Assembly (NCBI RefSeq): GCF_947496875.1
Contig: NZ_CANMEH010000010.1
Coordinates: 1-64,000, forward strand
Direction: 5' to 3'
DNA length: 64,000 bases
Origin: an uncultured Paracoccus sp.
GTDB lineage: Bacteria; Pseudomonadota; Alphaproteobacteria; Rhodobacterales; Rhodobacteraceae
Every line of letters begins with the position of its first letter. The stretch's first letter is position 1. The position numbers and the translations under genes are program-made. Under the pieces are notes generated by a model. The model searched no databases and had not been told where the DNA came from. It was given only the letters and a program-made list of their open reading frames with translations. This document shows positions 32,123 through 39,816 of the stretch, one piece after another.

Positions 32123-32746
32123 TCAGCTCAGCGCCTGGAACTCGACGCGGCGGTTCTCGGCAGCCGCCGGCTCGACGGGGTTCGCCAGAAACCGCTTGCC
32201 CATTCCCAGGGCCTCGAGCCGGGACGCGGCGATGCCGCAATCCCGCATCAGCCAGCGCCGCACCTCCTCGGCCCGCAGCCGGGACAGGTTCTCGTTATAG
32301 CTGTCGCTGCCGAGCGCATCGGTGTGGCCGACGATGCGAAACAGGGCGATGTCGGACTGCCGCATGACCGAGCACATCTTCTCCAGCGCCGGCCTCTGGT
32401 CGGGGGCAATGCTGGCCGAATCAAAGGCAAAGCGGATGGCGACGTTGACCTGAAGCTCGGGTGCGAACTGGCCGAACGTCACGGTCTCGCCCGCAGCCTG
32501 GGCCGCAGCCTGTGTCGTGTCCCCGCGCGCCGCCTCTGCCACCGGCACCGTTGCGGGTGCGGTGTCGGGGGGCGGCACGACCACCATGTCCAGCCCGCGG
32601 GTCTTCTGACCGCCCAGCGTGGCGCGGTACATGTCCCGCTGCGCCTCGAAGCGCTGCAGGATCTGCTCCTCGGTCAACTCCTGTGCGGCAACCGGCACGG
32701 CGAGAAGGCAAAGGATGACGGATAACGCGCGACAACGCCAAGACAC
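32123..32746 (-). CDS. OmpA-family protein of the two-partner secretion cluster
   Basis: A 207-residue exported protein. The signal peptide (ALSVILCLLAVPVAA) is followed by EELTEEQ-like helical sequence, a low-complexity linker and a C-terminal OmpA-like peptidoglycan-binding domain: IRFAFDSASIAPDQ, FRIVGHTDALGSDSYNENLSRLRAEEV and NRRVEF. The start is a GTG at 32744-32746, chosen because AGGG lies eight bases upstream; an earlier in-frame GTG at 32755 has no room for a ribosome site. It is the first gene of the tps cluster, 110 bases ahead of tpsB. A likely role is anchoring or organising the export machinery at the cell wall, which is inference. Confidence 0.87.
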   Translation of the reverse strand: MSWRCRALSVILCLLAVPVAAQELTEEQILQRFEAQRDMYRATLGGQKTRGLDMVVVPPPDTAPATVPVAEAARGDTTQAAAQAAGETVTFGQFAPELQVNVAIRFAFDSASIAPDQRPALEKMCSVMRQSDIALFRIVGHTDALGSDSYNENLSRLRAEEVRRWLMRDCGIAASRLEALGMGKRFLANPVEPAAAENRRVEFQALS

Positions 32747-32841
32747 GGGAACCACCCTGAAAATCTGCGTCCCTATGAGGGTATTTTACGCTAGAATGCG
32801 CTTGGATTCAATCGATCCGTCCTGGTCGGGGTAGCGTCGCC

Positions 32842-33618
32842 TTGCCTGCGAACCATCATCCAGTGAATGGCGGGTCCGCATCGCGCGGATTGCGGGCCAG
32901 GGGGGCAGGGCTGACCCATCGGGGCCGGGTCCGCGCCGGCAATGAGGATGCGATCCTGGTCGATCCCACCGGCCGGCTCTGGGCGGTCGCCGATGGCATG
33001 GGCGGCCATGCACTCGGTGCCTATGCGTCCGAACGGGTGATCGACGCGCTGGACACGATCCGCGACGATGAGGAGGCGGCACCGGCGCTGGCGGCGCGGC
33101 TGGCCCGCGCCGATGCCGACATCCGGGCGCGGGGGCGGTCCGAAGGGGTGGTGACCGGCGCCACGGCGGTGGCGGTTGTTATCCGGGAGGGACAGGCGAC
33201 CCTGGCCTGGGCTGGGGACGCGCGGGCCTATCTGCTGCGCCGGGGCCAGTTCGTCCGGCTGACCCGCGACCATTCGGTCGTCCAGGAAATGGTCGATGCG
33301 GGCAGGCTGACCGAGGCGGCGGCACGCACCCATGCGCAGGGCAACATCGTCACGCGCGCCGTCGGGACAGGGGCGCAGGCCGAGTTCACGGCACTGGCGC
33401 TGGAGGCGGGGGACCGGCTGCTGCTCTGCTCGGACGGGCTGACGCATGTGCTGCCGGACGCGGCCCTGGCCGAGGCGCTGCAGGCGACGCTGCCCGCCAC
33501 CGCCCCCGAGGCGGGAACGCCGGCCGACGCGGCCTGTGCCCGGCTGCTGCGCCGGACGCTGGACGAGGGCGCGCCCGACAACGTGTCCGTCATCGTCATC
33601 GACATCATGGCGGCATGA
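32842..33618 (+). CDS. PP2C-family serine/threonine phosphatase (PppA-like)
   Basis: A 258-residue soluble metal-dependent phosphatase. All the family motifs are visible: RVRAGNEDAIL with metal-binding aspartate, AVADGMGGH, GATAVAVVI, LAWAGDARAYLLR, LTRDHSVVQEMV, LLCSDGLTHVL, and APDNVSVIVI. In type VI systems a phosphatase of this kind (PppA) reverses PpkA phosphorylation of the FHA protein; here the kinase lies 22 kb away on the other side of the cluster, so the pairing is inferred. The start is uncertain: TTG at 32842 opens the frame and GTG at 32863 is an alternative. The next gene begins immediately after its stop, so the two are co-transcribed. Confidence 0.87.
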   Translation: MPANHHPVNGGSASRGLRARGAGLTHRGRVRAGNEDAILVDPTGRLWAVADGMGGHALGAYASERVIDALDTIRDDEEAAPALAARLARADADIRARGRSEGVVTGATAVAVVIREGQATLAWAGDARAYLLRRGQFVRLTRDHSVVQEMVDAGRLTEAAARTHAQGNIVTRAVGTGAQAEFTALALEAGDRLLLCSDGLTHVLPDAALAEALQATLPATAPEAGTPADAACARLLRRTLDEGAPDNVSVIVIDIMAA

Positions 33619-33619
33619 G

Positions 33620-34531
33620 ATGGGGCGCCGTCCTGCCGTGCCGGCCCGCCCTGCGCCGCGCCCGGCCGGCGGCGGCACCCTGGTCGCCCCGATCATCGTC
33701 GCGATCGGCGTGGTCGTCGGGGCCATCGCCTTCGCGGTCACGACGTGGCTGCTGGACAGCGCCGACCAGAGCACCGAACTGCGCCTGAGCCGACAGGAGG
33801 CGGAGATCGCCGCCCTGCGCGAGGATCTTGCCGAAGCCATGACCGAACGCCAGGGCCTGCGCGCCGATCTGGCGCAGCTGCGCGACGATTTCAGCCTGGT
33901 GGCCAACCGTGCGCCGGTCGCGCCCGCGGCGCTGCCCCCGCCGGCCGTCGATCTGGGCGCCGAGGATTTCGAACAGCCGCCAACCGAGGCGCTGACCGAA
34001 CAGATGAAGCTTGCCAAGGCCCGGTTCAACAAGGGGATTACCCAGCCCCGCAACGCCACCATGATCGAGATCCTGGGCCAGCCGCGCGACAGCTATGACA
34101 CGACCTGCCAGCCGGTGACCAACCCGCGGCTCAGGGCGCTGCTGGAGACCCGGCAGGTCGGCCCGATCCGGGTCACCATGCTGGTCCCCGCGCTGGACAG
34201 CCTGCAGCGGGTGCTGGACCGGCTGAAGGACAGCGATCCCGACATCCATGCCAAGCTGGGCACGGCCGGCGCGCTGTGCGCGCGGTTCATCCGCGGTTCG
34301 ACACGATCCATCTCGAACCATTCCTGGGGAACGGCGATCGATCTCACCCTGGAAGGGCAGCTGGACCCGTTCGCGGATGGCGGCACGCAGTTCGGCCTGC
34401 TGATCCTGGCCGAGTATTTCAACGAGGAGGGCTGGTTCTGGGGCGCCGCCTATAACAGTCGCGAGGATTCGATGCATTTCGAGGTGGGCGAGGAGACGCT
34501 GCGCACGTGGCAGGCCGAGGGCAGGCTGTGA
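33620..34531 (+). CDS. Membrane-anchored M15-type D,D-peptidase-like protein
   Basis: A 303-residue protein with one membrane helix (about 21-43, LVAPIIVAIGVVVGAIAFAV), a coiled coil (about 47-91) and a periplasmic domain. The domain shows a VanY/peptidase M15-like signature: SNHSWGTAIDL gives H234 and D241 (HxxxxxxD), and EDSMHFE gives D283 and H286 (DxxH), the zinc and catalytic residues of that family. It may therefore trim peptidoglycan stem peptides, for example to let a secretion apparatus cross the wall. The start is the ATG at 33620, one base after the phosphatase stop; the longer open frame upstream is shadow inside the phosphatase gene. Its stop overlaps the next start as GTGA. Confidence 0.82.
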   Translation: MGRRPAVPARPAPRPAGGGTLVAPIIVAIGVVVGAIAFAVTTWLLDSADQSTELRLSRQEAEIAALREDLAEAMTERQGLRADLAQLRDDFSLVANRAPVAPAALPPPAVDLGAEDFEQPPTEALTEQMKLAKARFNKGITQPRNATMIEILGQPRDSYDTTCQPVTNPRLRALLETRQVGPIRVTMLVPALDSLQRVLDRLKDSDPDIHAKLGTAGALCARFIRGSTRSISNHSWGTAIDLTLEGQLDPFADGGTQFGLLILAEYFNEEGWFWGAAYNSREDSMHFEVGEETLRTWQAEGRL

Positions 34532-36912
34532 CCGTCCCCGTCGACCGGCTGGCCGCGCCGGTGCTGGCCTATGCCGACCGCCTGCCGGTCGTGGCCGAGG
34601 GCGTGGCCGGGCTGGTGGCCCAGGCGAGGGTGCTGCTCGATCGCTTCGAGACCGAGGCGCTGCGCCAGGGCCTGCCGCCTGACGCCGTCGCGGCCGCCCG
34701 CGGCGCGCTGGCGCTGCTGCTGCAGGATGCGGGCGCAGCCAATCCCGCGCTGACCGGCTGGGCGCGCGCGGCCGGGTCCCTGGAGACCATCGACAGCGTC
34801 ACACTCGCGGAGACCCTGCGGCGCGGCGGGCCGGGGCTGGACCCTGTCCGCGCGCTGATCACCGATTGTCTGGACCGGGTCGCTACCCGCCGGCGCGTGC
34901 TGGACCGCACCCCACCGGCGGGTTGGGGCGGGATGGTCGCGGTGCTGGTCGCGGCCTGGATCGCGGCCGCTGCAGGCTGGGCGTTCTGGGTCGAGGCCCG
35001 GCAGGGAAGGGCGCTGGAACAGGTATTCTTCGCCGAGATGGTCACGGCCGGCCTGGATCGCGACGTGGTTTTTTCCGACCTTGCCGCCCGCCTCGACCGC
35101 GTGGACCTGGCGGCCCGGCAGGTGGCGGCGGGCATGGCAGAGGTCCGGGTGCGGCCCCGGAAATGGCTGACGGGGCGGGACGCGGCCAGCCGGGCGGCCG
35201 TGTCGGTGGCCGATCTGCGGGCCCGCCACCTGCCCCGTGTGCTGGCGCTTGCCATCGGGCGCGCGCTGGCGAGCGAGGGGGAGCCGGCGGCCGCCTATGA
35301 CACGCTGCGTGCCTGGGCGGTCCTGTCCGGGACGATGGACTGGCAACCGTCGTGGCTGGCCGGCTGGGCTGCCGATCGCGCCGGTGCCGAGCCGGGACTT
35401 GCCGGCCTTGAGCCGCATCTGCTGGCGCTGTCCGACCGCCCCGCCGCCGCCCTGCCTCCGCCCGACCCGGACCTGCTGGCCCAGGCCCGTGAACTCGCCG
35501 CGGAAGCGCCCGAGCCGGTCCGCGCCTTTCTGGAACTGAGCCGATCTGCGCAGGCCGCGGCCCTGCCGCCCTGGGTCCCGGTCGACGCGGTCCCGGCGTT
35601 GGCCGAGATTGCGGAGCGACGCTCGGGGCAGCCGATCGGAACACCGTTGCCGGGGCTCTACACGGCCGCGGGGTGGGAGATGGCGGCCGACCGGGGTGCC
35701 GGCCTTGGGGTCGAGGCGGCCCGGCGTGCCGCGGACCGGCTGTTTTCCGATCCGCCGCCCGTTGCCAACGACAGCCCCGATCAGGTCATGGCGCTGCTGC
35801 AGACCGCGACGCTGGACCGATGGGAGGATTGGCTCGCCGACCTGCGGCTGCGGTCGTTCGACGACCGGCGGCGCGCGGTGCTGGTCTCGGGCGCGCTGGC
35901 GCAGGCGGACTCGCCGCTGGCTGCGCTGATTGCCGAGGTGTGGCGGCAGGCAGGCGGCACCGATCGCACCCGTCCTCATCCGCTGCAACTGGCCATCGCG
36001 GTCCGCTTCGGTCCCGAAATCCAGTATGTCGAAACCGGTCGCATCGAACGGATCGCCGCCCTGTTTGCGGAACTGAACGTGGCGCTGGGCGTGATGGACA
36101 GCGATGCGGCGGATGCGCAGCGCCGGATGCTCACGGCGCAGGGGCGGGTTCGTTCGATCCGGGCCCTGCGCGAGGCGCCGCCCTTGATCGGGCGGCTGGT
36201 CGAGGACACGCTGGCCGAGAGCGGCGCGGCCGAAGTCGCCGACCTGACCAACCCGCTGACCCGCGCCTGGCAGGTGCAGGTGCTGCCGCTCTGCGCCCCG
36301 GCGCTGACCGGCCGTTTTCCGTTCACCCCCGGGCCGGACGCCGACCCGGCCGCAGTCGCCGCCCTGCTCGGGCCCGGCGGCGCCGTCGACAGCTTTCTGG
36401 CGGCCCATGCCGCCGACCTGCTGGACCGCGACGCGCAGCCGTGGCGCTGGAAGCCCGAGGCGCGGCTGTCGGGTCTCGATCCGGCCAGTCCCGTTTTCCT
36501 GCAGCATGCGCTGCGTGTCGGGGCGGCGCTGGCGCCGGGGACACGGATCACCGCGGCGGCGCTGGCCGAGCGCGGCCGCGCGACGCTGACTCTGGGCGGG
36601 CAGGGCGGGGCGCTCGGGGCGGCTGGCGAGCCGCTGCTGTTCGACTGGCCCGGTCCCCGGCCGGGGGAGGGGATCGCCGTCAGCTTCTCGACCCCGGACG
36701 GCGACGCCCGGCTGGACCAGCCCGGCCCTTGGGGTCTGCTGCGCCTGCTGGCGCCGCTGCGCCTGCGCGAGCGCGACGACGGCAGGCGCTTTCTGATCGA
36801 CCTGCGGACCGGCGGCGCCCGACTGTTCCTCGAGATGACGTTCGACCGTCCCGCCAATCCCCTGTCCGCCCGGCGCCTCTCCGACGGCCTGGCCTGCCCG
36901 CAGGTGTTGTAA
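34528..36912 (+). CDS. TssM-like (IcmF C-terminal) protein without NTPase domain
   Basis: A 794-residue protein with a cytoplasmic N-terminal part (1-130), one membrane helix (about 134-153, MVAVLVAAWIAAAAGWAFW) and a large periplasmic part. The region around 584-645 (VLPLCAPALTGRFPFTPG, then LLGPGGAVDSF and PWRWK) parallels TssM of this window (VLPFCRTATAGRYPF, LFGPGGRFDVF, PWRWR), so it is an IcmF/TssM relative. Unlike TssM it has no Walker motif and only one helix. The N-terminal 115 residues (FETEALRQGLPPDAVAAARG) resemble a reduced DotU/TssL domain; that part is tentative. Start is the GTG at 34528, coupled to the peptidase stop by GTGA. It may be an auxiliary baseplate or membrane-complex component. 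Confidence 0.8.
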   Translation: MTVPVDRLAAPVLAYADRLPVVAEGVAGLVAQARVLLDRFETEALRQGLPPDAVAAARGALALLLQDAGAANPALTGWARAAGSLETIDSVTLAETLRRGGPGLDPVRALITDCLDRVATRRRVLDRTPPAGWGGMVAVLVAAWIAAAAGWAFWVEARQGRALEQVFFAEMVTAGLDRDVVFSDLAARLDRVDLAARQVAAGMAEVRVRPRKWLTGRDAASRAAVSVADLRARHLPRVLALAIGRALASEGEPAAAYDTLRAWAVLSGTMDWQPSWLAGWAADRAGAEPGLAGLEPHLLALSDRPAAALPPPDPDLLAQARELAAEAPEPVRAFLELSRSAQAAALPPWVPVDAVPALAEIAERRSGQPIGTPLPGLYTAAGWEMAADRGAGLGVEAARRAADRLFSDPPPVANDSPDQVMALLQTATLDRWEDWLADLRLRSFDDRRRAVLVSGALAQADSPLAALIAEVWRQAGGTDRTRPHPLQLAIAVRFGPEIQYVETGRIERIAALFAELNVALGVMDSDAADAQRRMLTAQGRVRSIRALREAPPLIGRLVEDTLAESGAAEVADLTNPLTRAWQVQVLPLCAPALTGRFPFTPGPDADPAAVAALLGPGGAVDSFLAAHAADLLDRDAQPWRWKPEARLSGLDPASPVFLQHALRVGAALAPGTRITAAALAERGRATLTLGGQGGALGAAGEPLLFDWPGPRPGEGIAVSFSTPDGDARLDQPGPWGLLRLLAPLRLRERDDGRRFLIDLRTGGARLFLEMTFDRPANPLSARRLSDGLACPQVL

Positions 36913-36975
36913 TCATTCGCCATACCGCCGGGTTTTTGCCATAATGGCGTCAGGAACCCGTCGGACGCGCGGCAG

Positions 36976-36991
36976 CGGCCCCGCGGGGCCG
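36976..36991. promoter_or_regulatory. Perfect 16-bp GC palindrome before vgrG
   Basis: CGGCCCCGCGGGGCCG is self-complementary and sits 5 bases ahead of the AGGAGG of vgrG. As RNA it would form a tight hairpin beside the ribosome site; there is no T-run, so it is not a classical terminator. A regulatory role is inferred. Confidence 0.35.
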
Positions 36992-37007
36992 AACCTAGGA
37001 GGTCGGC

Positions 37008-39335
37008 ATGTCATCCGCGCGCGAGATCACCGTCGCCATTCCCGCCATCGGCGAGCCCTTCACCTTCGTGCGGATGGAGGGCGAGGAGGAGATCTCGGTT
37101 CCGTTCGCCTTCGATCTGCGCATTTCCGCCAAGACGCTCGACCTCAAGGCCAGCGACGTTCTGGGAACGCGCGCCACGATCGAGGTGGCCGGCGCCCCGG
37201 ACAGCGAACCGCGGCATTTCGACGGTCAGGTGGCGGAGTTCGGGTTGGCCGAGATCCGCGACGATTTCGCCTTCTACCGGCTGCTGCTGCGTCCGGCGCT
37301 GTGGTTTGCCGGACTTGCGACCGACAACCGCATCTTCCAGAATCTGTCGGTCCCCGACATCATTGACGAGGTGCTGCGCGCCTACCCGGACGTGGTCACG
37401 GACAAGCGGCTGGACGGCAGCTATGCCCCCCGCGACTACTGCGTCCAGTTCGAGGAAAGCGATCTCGACTTTCTCGGGCGCCTCATGGAGGAGGAGGGGA
37501 TCTTCTATTTCTTCGAGCATTCGGCCGACGGCCACGTCACCGTGCTGGCCGACGCCAATGCCGCGATGAGGCCCGCGCCGGGCGCCGCCGAGATCGCCTA
37601 TGAGCCGGACAGCCCCACCGCTCCGCGCGAGGGCGACTATCTGACCGGCTGGGTGCCGCGCGCCGCGGTGCGGATCGGCGCCGTCGCCCAGACCGACTAC
37701 GATTTCCTCAAGCCCTCCGCCGACCTGATGGCCAAGGCCAGCCATCCGCACGGGCATGCCGGCGACCGGCGCGAGACTTATGCCTATCCTGGGCGGCATC
37801 TCGACCTGGGACGCGGCGACCGGCTGGCCGGCATCCGGCTGGAAGAGGCGCAGGCCGGGTTCGAGCGCGTCCTGGCCGAAGGCACCGCGCGGCCGCTGGG
37901 ACCAGGTCGGCGCTTCACCTTGACCGATTTTCCGCGCGAGGCCGAGAACGCCGCGCATCTGGTGCTGCGCGCCAGTTACCGGATGTGGGACGAACAGGTC
38001 CGCGCCGGCCAGCGCACCCGTTCCGACGGCGGCGAGCCGGTGGGGTATCGCGCCAGCCTGCTGTGCGCGCCCGCCCGCATCCCGTTTCGCCCCGAACGGC
38101 GCACCCCCCGCCGGCCCATGCGCGGGCCGCAGACCGCGGTGGTGGTCGGCCCGGCCGGCGCCGAGATCCATACCGACGAACATGCCCGGGTGAAGGTGCA
38201 GTTCTTCTGGGACCGCAAGGGGGGGCGGGACGCCGGGTCCAGCTGTTTCGTGCGGGTCAGCCAGACCTGGGCGGGTGCGGGCTGGGGGTTCATCCAGATC
38301 CCCCGCATCGGACAGGAGGTGATCGTCGATTTCCTGGACGGCGATCCGGACCGGCCGATCATCACCGGACGGGTCTACAACGCCGAACAGATCCCCCCCT
38401 ACGGCCTGCCCGGAAGCGCCACCCAGTCCGGGTGGAAGTCGAACAGCTCTCCCGGCGGCGGCGGCTGGAACGAGCTGCGGTTCGAGGACAAGGCCGGCGC
38501 CGAGGAGGTGTATTTCCAGGCCCAGAAGGACCACAACGAGCTGATCAAGAACGACGAGACCCGCAGCATCGGCCATGACTGGATCGAGGATGTGGTCAAC
38601 GACGCCACCCAGTCGGTCGGCCATGACCGCCGCGAGAGCGTCGGCAACGACAAGTTCACCAGCGTCAAGGTGAACCGCACCGTTTCCATCGGCGCCAACG
38701 ACACCGAGACGGTGGGCGCCCATCGCAGCCTGGATGTCGGCGCGACCGAGACGATTCATGTCGCGCAAAGCTCCACCGAGAGCATCGACGGAACGCACAC
38801 CCAGACCGTCGGCAGCACCCAGACCATCACCGTCAAGGCGGCGCGCCTGGACAGCGTCGTCGCGACCGAGACCCGGAACGTCGGCGCGGCGCAGACCAAC
38901 ACCATCGTCGGGCAGCGAACCGTCACGGTGCAGGCCGGACAGGCGCATGCGATCACTGCCGACGACGGCTGGACGGTGGGGGGCAATCGCACCCTCAGCG
39001 TGACCGGCAACGAGACCGTGGCGATCACCGGAAACCAAGGCGAACGGGTCGGCGGCGATGCGTCGCTGGAGATCACCGGCACTCGGGCCACGCAGGTGGG
39101 GGGTGATGAGGCACACAAGGTCGCCGGCAAGATGGTGCTGGACGTGGGCAAGGCGCTGGCGATCGTGGCGGCTGACAGCATCTCGATCAGCTGCGGGTCC
39201 GCTGCCATCGTCCTGAAGAGCGACGGCACCATCACCATGGAAGGCAAGGACATCACCGTGAAGGGGTCGGGCGCGATCAACGTCAAGGCGACCGGCGAGA
39301 CCACCGTCAAGGGCTCCAAGGTCAACCTGAACTGA
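37008..39335 (+). CDS. vgrG: Type VI secretion spike protein VgrG (TssI)
   Basis: VgrG trimers form the spike on the Hcp tube and carry effectors or PAAR tips. The 775-residue protein has the gp27-like part (ISVPFAFDLRI near 30, RDYCVQFEESDLDFLGRLMEEEGIFYFFEH near 143-171), a gp5-like OB-fold (about 370-460, ARVKVQFFWDRKG, QTWAGAGWGFIQIPRIGQEVIVDFLDGDPDRPI) and a C-terminal beta-helix with many VG- and T-rich repeats (ESVGNDKFTSVKVN, DTETVGAHRSLDV). The tail ends in TTVKGSKVNLN with no extra effector domain. The start ATG has AGGAGG six bases upstream. Its last 14 bases overlap the end of tagF, which is convergent. It follows the TssM-like gene on the same strand after 95 bases. Confidence 0.96.
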   Translation: MSSAREITVAIPAIGEPFTFVRMEGEEEISVPFAFDLRISAKTLDLKASDVLGTRATIEVAGAPDSEPRHFDGQVAEFGLAEIRDDFAFYRLLLRPALWFAGLATDNRIFQNLSVPDIIDEVLRAYPDVVTDKRLDGSYAPRDYCVQFEESDLDFLGRLMEEEGIFYFFEHSADGHVTVLADANAAMRPAPGAAEIAYEPDSPTAPREGDYLTGWVPRAAVRIGAVAQTDYDFLKPSADLMAKASHPHGHAGDRRETYAYPGRHLDLGRGDRLAGIRLEEAQAGFERVLAEGTARPLGPGRRFTLTDFPREAENAAHLVLRASYRMWDEQVRAGQRTRSDGGEPVGYRASLLCAPARIPFRPERRTPRRPMRGPQTAVVVGPAGAEIHTDEHARVKVQFFWDRKGGRDAGSSCFVRVSQTWAGAGWGFIQIPRIGQEVIVDFLDGDPDRPIITGRVYNAEQIPPYGLPGSATQSGWKSNSSPGGGGWNELRFEDKAGAEEVYFQAQKDHNELIKNDETRSIGHDWIEDVVNDATQSVGHDRRESVGNDKFTSVKVNRTVSIGANDTETVGAHRSLDVGATETIHVAQSSTESIDGTHTQTVGSTQTITVKAARLDSVVATETRNVGAAQTNTIVGQRTVTVQAGQAHAITADDGWTVGGNRTLSVTGNETVAITGNQGERVGGDASLEITGTRATQVGGDEAHKVAGKMVLDVGKALAIVAADSISISCGSAAIVLKSDGTITMEGKDITVKGSGAINVKATGETTVKGSKVNLN

Positions 39336-39816
39336 AGATCGCCGCCAGCACAGGTTCCGGCGCCGCAGGATCGGCGACCAGCGGGTCGAGGGCGCGCTGC
39401 CACAGCAGCAGCGGCGGACCATCCTCGACCGGACACTCGGGCAGCGGTAGATCCTGCAGCGCCCGCGCCAGCGCCTCGGGATCGGGTTCGGCCGCAATGG
39501 CCAGGGCCGCCTCGCACCAGGGCTCCAGCCCCTGCGGGCCGGGCAGATCGTCGGCCAGCAGGAACAGGCCCAGCGGAAAGCGCCTTCCCACGGCGTCGGT
39601 CGAGGGCAGGACCAGCCCTGCGGCGGCGCGCGCCCGTCCCTGGATCCGCAGCCGCAGCCCGCCCGAGGGCCAGTCCCCGCGCCGGGCCAGATGCGCGGCG
39701 GCCCAGCCGTCCCACTGGCGCCGGAAGCCGTCAGGCAGGCCGCGGCCCACGAAATCCCCGCGCGTCGGCAGCTTGCCCCAGAAGCCGACCTGCGGGTTCA
39801 GAACGCATCCGGGCAT
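39322..39816 (-). CDS. tagF: Type VI secretion-associated protein TagF
   Basis: A 164-residue protein of the TagF/ImpM family, which in Pseudomonas aeruginosa represses the T6SS post-translationally. It shows the family N-terminus VGFWGKLPTRGDFVGRGLP and the core VLPSTDAVGRRFPLGLF. The start is the ATG at 39814-39816, inside the 3' end of tssM (19-base overlap); the longer open frame to 41073 is shadow within tssM. It closes the structural operon. In some bacteria TagF is fused to the PppA phosphatase; here it is separate, and a PP2C gene lies some 6 kb beyond vgrG. Confidence 0.9.
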   Translation of the reverse strand: MPGCVLNPQVGFWGKLPTRGDFVGRGLPDGFRRQWDGWAAAHLARRGDWPSGGLRLRIQGRARAAAGLVLPSTDAVGRRFPLGLFLLADDLPGPQGLEPWCEAALAIAAEPDPEALARALQDLPLPECPVEDGPPLLLWQRALDPLVADPAAPEPVLAAIFSSG

